Assembly: GCA_023249795.1 (NCBI GenBank)
Contig: JAHFBU010000006.1
Span: 1-17,433, forward strand
Direction: 5' to 3'
Origin: Syntrophaceae bacterium
GTDB taxonomy: Bacteria; Desulfobacterota; Syntrophia; Syntrophales; UBA5619
DNA: 17,433 nt
In this document: piece after piece, positions 15,820 through 17,433 of the stretch
Position numbering within the stretch: the first letter of the stretch is position 1
How the letters are laid out: each line of letters begins with the position of its first letter
Translations under genes and position numbers: made by a program
Notes under the pieces: model-generated
Database searches by the model: none
What the model saw: only the letters and a program-made list of their open reading frames with translations
Told to the model about the DNA's origin: nothing

Positions 15820-17029
15820 GAAAACGCCTCCAGTCTCCGACAAAGTTTTCCATGAACCCATATCCCGGAGAAATCAGATTGCCCGATTTTCTTGCCGCGT
15901 TCTCCCCGAAGGAAATCCCCTTGTTCTGATTTTCTTCATCTCGGGAAGAGAGGACTGCAAAAGGGCTTGGATCCGCGGCATGCGTCTTCAGGCGGATCGG
16001 CGTGGGATGGTCGCTCAAGACCGCCACGCGGAAATCTCCAAAACGGGGAATCCCCCGCAGGATCGTTCCGACGACCTTTTCATCAAAATCCTCAATGGCG
16101 CTGATCTTTCCCTCCACATTCCCTTCATGGCCCATCTCATCGGGGGCCTCGACGTGAACGAAGACCAGGTCGAGTTCATCCAAGGCCGTCAAGGCCTTTT
16201 CAGCCTTACCGGCATAGTTGGTATCCGTGTAACCCGTGGCCCCTTCGACCGGGAGGACCTTCAGACCCGCGCAGACGCCGATCCCGTTCAAAAGATCCAC
16301 CGCGGAGATGACGCCGCCGCGGAGATGAAACCGCTCCGTTATTTTCTGCATCTGCGGTGCCCTGCCCTGCCCCCAGGGCCAGATGGCGTTCGCCGCCTTA
16401 AGTCCCCGGGATAGCCTTGCCCGGTTCACCGGATGGTCTGCGAGGAAATCACGGGAGAGTCGAATGAGGCCGATGATCCTGTCGGCGCCGCGGCCTGACG
16501 GAAGATAAGGTCCGATGGCCTTGCCGGTGATATCATGGGGCGGCGTCGCCGCAAGTTCAGCCTCTCCTTCCTTCCAGATCAGCAGATGCCGATATCCGAC
16601 ACCCGGATGGAAACGGAATGTATCCGATCCGATGGCCTCATCGAGATCGACGATAATTCGCCTCGCCTCGGCGGAAGTGATGTGACCGGCCGTAAAATCA
16701 TCCATAACCGGATCCCCATCGCTGCTAAGTGTGACCAAATTGCAGCGGAAGGCAACTTCCTCCGGCGTAAGGGCGATTCCCATATTCGCAGCTTCGAGGG
16801 GGCCCCGCCCGCTATAGCAGAGCCGTGGATCGTAACCAAGAACGGCCAGATTGGCGACATCGCTTCCCGGTGGAAGCCCCGGGGGGATTGTGTCGATCAG
16901 CCCCAAGGTGCCCACTTCGGCCATCCGGTCCATGTGGGGGGTGTGCGCATATTCCAGTGGGGTTTTATTCCCCAGAATGGTGAGGGGCTCGTCCGCCATC
17001 CCATCGCCCAGCAGAATCAAGTACTTCAT
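15800..17029 (-). CDS. ApgM-type cofactor-independent phosphoglycerate mutase / proposed homoserine kinase
   Basis: This 409-residue member of the alkaline-phosphatase superfamily is of the archaeal phosphoglycerate mutase type. It begins MKYLILLGDGMAD with metal ligand D9. GLPPGSDVANLAVLGYDP carries the phosphoacceptor S56, and VHVEAPDEMGHEGN and VLSDHPTPIRLKTHAADPSPF supply the other metal sites. A bacterial subgroup of this family has been annotated as a proposed homoserine kinase because it sits beside threonine genes. Here the ATG overlaps the hom stop by one base (TGATG), which is that context and implies coupled translation with homoserine dehydrogenase. Whether it isomerises phosphoglycerate or phosphorylates homoserine cannot be settled from sequence. 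Confidence 0.9.
   Translation of the reverse strand: MKYLILLGDGMADEPLTILGNKTPLEYAHTPHMDRMAEVGTLGLIDTIPPGLPPGSDVANLAVLGYDPRLCYSGRGPLEAANMGIALTPEEVAFRCNLVTLSSDGDPVMDDFTAGHITSAEARRIIVDLDEAIGSDTFRFHPGVGYRHLLIWKEGEAELAATPPHDITGKAIGPYLPSGRGADRIIGLIRLSRDFLADHPVNRARLSRGLKAANAIWPWGQGRAPQMQKITERFHLRGGVISAVDLLNGIGVCAGLKVLPVEGATGYTDTNYAGKAEKALTALDELDLVFVHVEAPDEMGHEGNVEGKISAIEDFDEKVVGTILRGIPRFGDFRVAVLSDHPTPIRLKTHAADPSPFAVLSSRDEENQNKGISFGENAARKSGNLISPGYGFMENFVGDWRRFLEQFTR
15827..15831 (-). promoter_or_regulatory. Ribosome-binding site for the TTG-started thioesterase
   Basis: GGAGG on the minus strand, 7 nt before TTG 15819 and inside the 3' end of the upstream gene, decides the start and suggests translational coupling. 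Confidence 0.65.
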
Positions 17030-17433
17030 CAGAGCTTTTCATCCTCGATCCGTATCAGTGCCGTTTTCCCCGTGACGATATCGAGACGGTCGATCTCCTC
17101 AAGGGCCTTCCGGACGTCTTTTTCCATCGCCTTGTATGTGGTCATCACGATCGGGACGCTCCCCCCCCCCTGCGTCCTCCCCTTCTGGATGACAGCGGCG
17201 ATGCTTATATCGTTGGCGCCCAAAATTCCGGAGATTCGGGAAAGGATGCCAGGACGGTCGACGGCCGAAAAACGGAAATAGTAGTTCGTCCGGATCTGTT
17301 CCATGGGCATAAGGCAGATTTCTTCGATGGTCTCTTCATCAAAAACCCGCGGGGGGACGCGACCCGCGATTCCCTTTCGCAGATCTCGGGCGATATCGAC
17401 GATATCGCTGACAACGGCGCTCGCCGTCGGCAT
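17029..17433 (-). CDS. hom: Homoserine dehydrogenase, C-terminal part (cut by the window edge)
   Basis: The last 134 or so residues of a NAD(P)H-dependent homoserine dehydrogenase, which reduces aspartate semialdehyde to homoserine, are visible. MPTASAVVSDIVDIARD is the conserved end of the catalytic domain, so the Met at the window edge is internal and the gene starts outside. It is followed by an ACT domain (YYFRFSAVDRPGILSRISGILGANDISIAAV), which in this family gives feedback control by threonine. The stop is shared with the apgM-like start as TGATG. A run of ten G residues (coding strand, 17170-17161) encodes the GGG after RTQ. Confidence 0.93.
   Translation of the reverse strand: MPTASAVVSDIVDIARDLRKGIAGRVPPRVFDEETIEEICLMPMEQIRTNYYFRFSAVDRPGILSRISGILGANDISIAAVIQKGRTQGGGSVPIVMTTYKAMEKDVRKALEEIDRLDIVTGKTALIRIEDEKL
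17161..17170. repeat. Homopolymer tract of ten C (ten G on the coding strand)
   Basis: An uninterrupted C10 run lies within the ACT-domain region of hom. Tracts of this length are prone to slippage in replication and sequencing; a one-base change would frameshift the last 44 or so codons. The frame is intact as given. Confidence 0.85.

Overview
The window looks like chromosomal DNA of a strictly anaerobic, Gram-negative bacterium, most likely a deltaproteobacterium (Desulfobacterota, Syntrophus-like). Supporting signs are an indolepyruvate:ferredoxin oxidoreductase, an archaeal-type 'phosphoglycerate mutase' next to homoserine dehydrogenase, a UPF0280 (COG2122) protein, a B12-binding radical SAM protein, and a mix of housekeeping genes typical of that group. 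The lineage is inferred from gene content and protein style, not from a marker gene. I see no rRNA, tRNA, CRISPR array, IS element or prophage gene.

Left block (1-2771, minus strand): a B12-binding/radical SAM protein, a 79-residue membrane protein and an exported M16 zinc peptidase, closely spaced as one probable operon. The M16 frame is cut by a TAA at 19-21, exactly inside a conserved stretch, and the family signature resumes in the same frame after the stop. The gene is therefore a fresh pseudogene, a truncated allele or a sequencing error.

Regulatory block (2772-4640): an AT-rich intergenic region separates that operon from a divergent plus-strand gene whose product joins a MerR-like DNA-binding domain, a PAS-like domain and a class III nucleotide cyclase domain that keeps all its catalytic residues. 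Between the two genes lie two copies of the dyad ATTTATA-N3-TATAAAT, 33 bp apart. They are placed symmetrically around overlapping, back-to-back -35 boxes, so each dyad fills the -35/-10 spacer of one of two divergent promoters. This HTH-PAS-cyclase regulator with its paired operator is the most interesting system in the window.

Central block (4930-11133, plus strand): dtd (D-aminoacyl-tRNA deacylase), guaB (IMP dehydrogenase), dnaE (replicative polymerase alpha subunit with an intact PHP metal site) and a UPF0280 protein, tightly packed and probably co-transcribed. A 13-bp perfect hairpin lies inside the UPF0280 gene.

Right block (17433-11255, minus strand): the 3' part of hom, then an apgM-like protein (possibly a homoserine kinase), a YbgC-like thioesterase starting at TTG, a membrane-anchored TPR protein, iorA (GTG start), iorB and a CbpA-type DnaJ protein. 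Overlapping starts and stops (TGATG, ATGA) show strong translational coupling. The block links aspartate-family amino-acid synthesis with ferredoxin-dependent 2-oxoacid metabolism. It converges on the central block in a 121-bp gap without a clear terminator.
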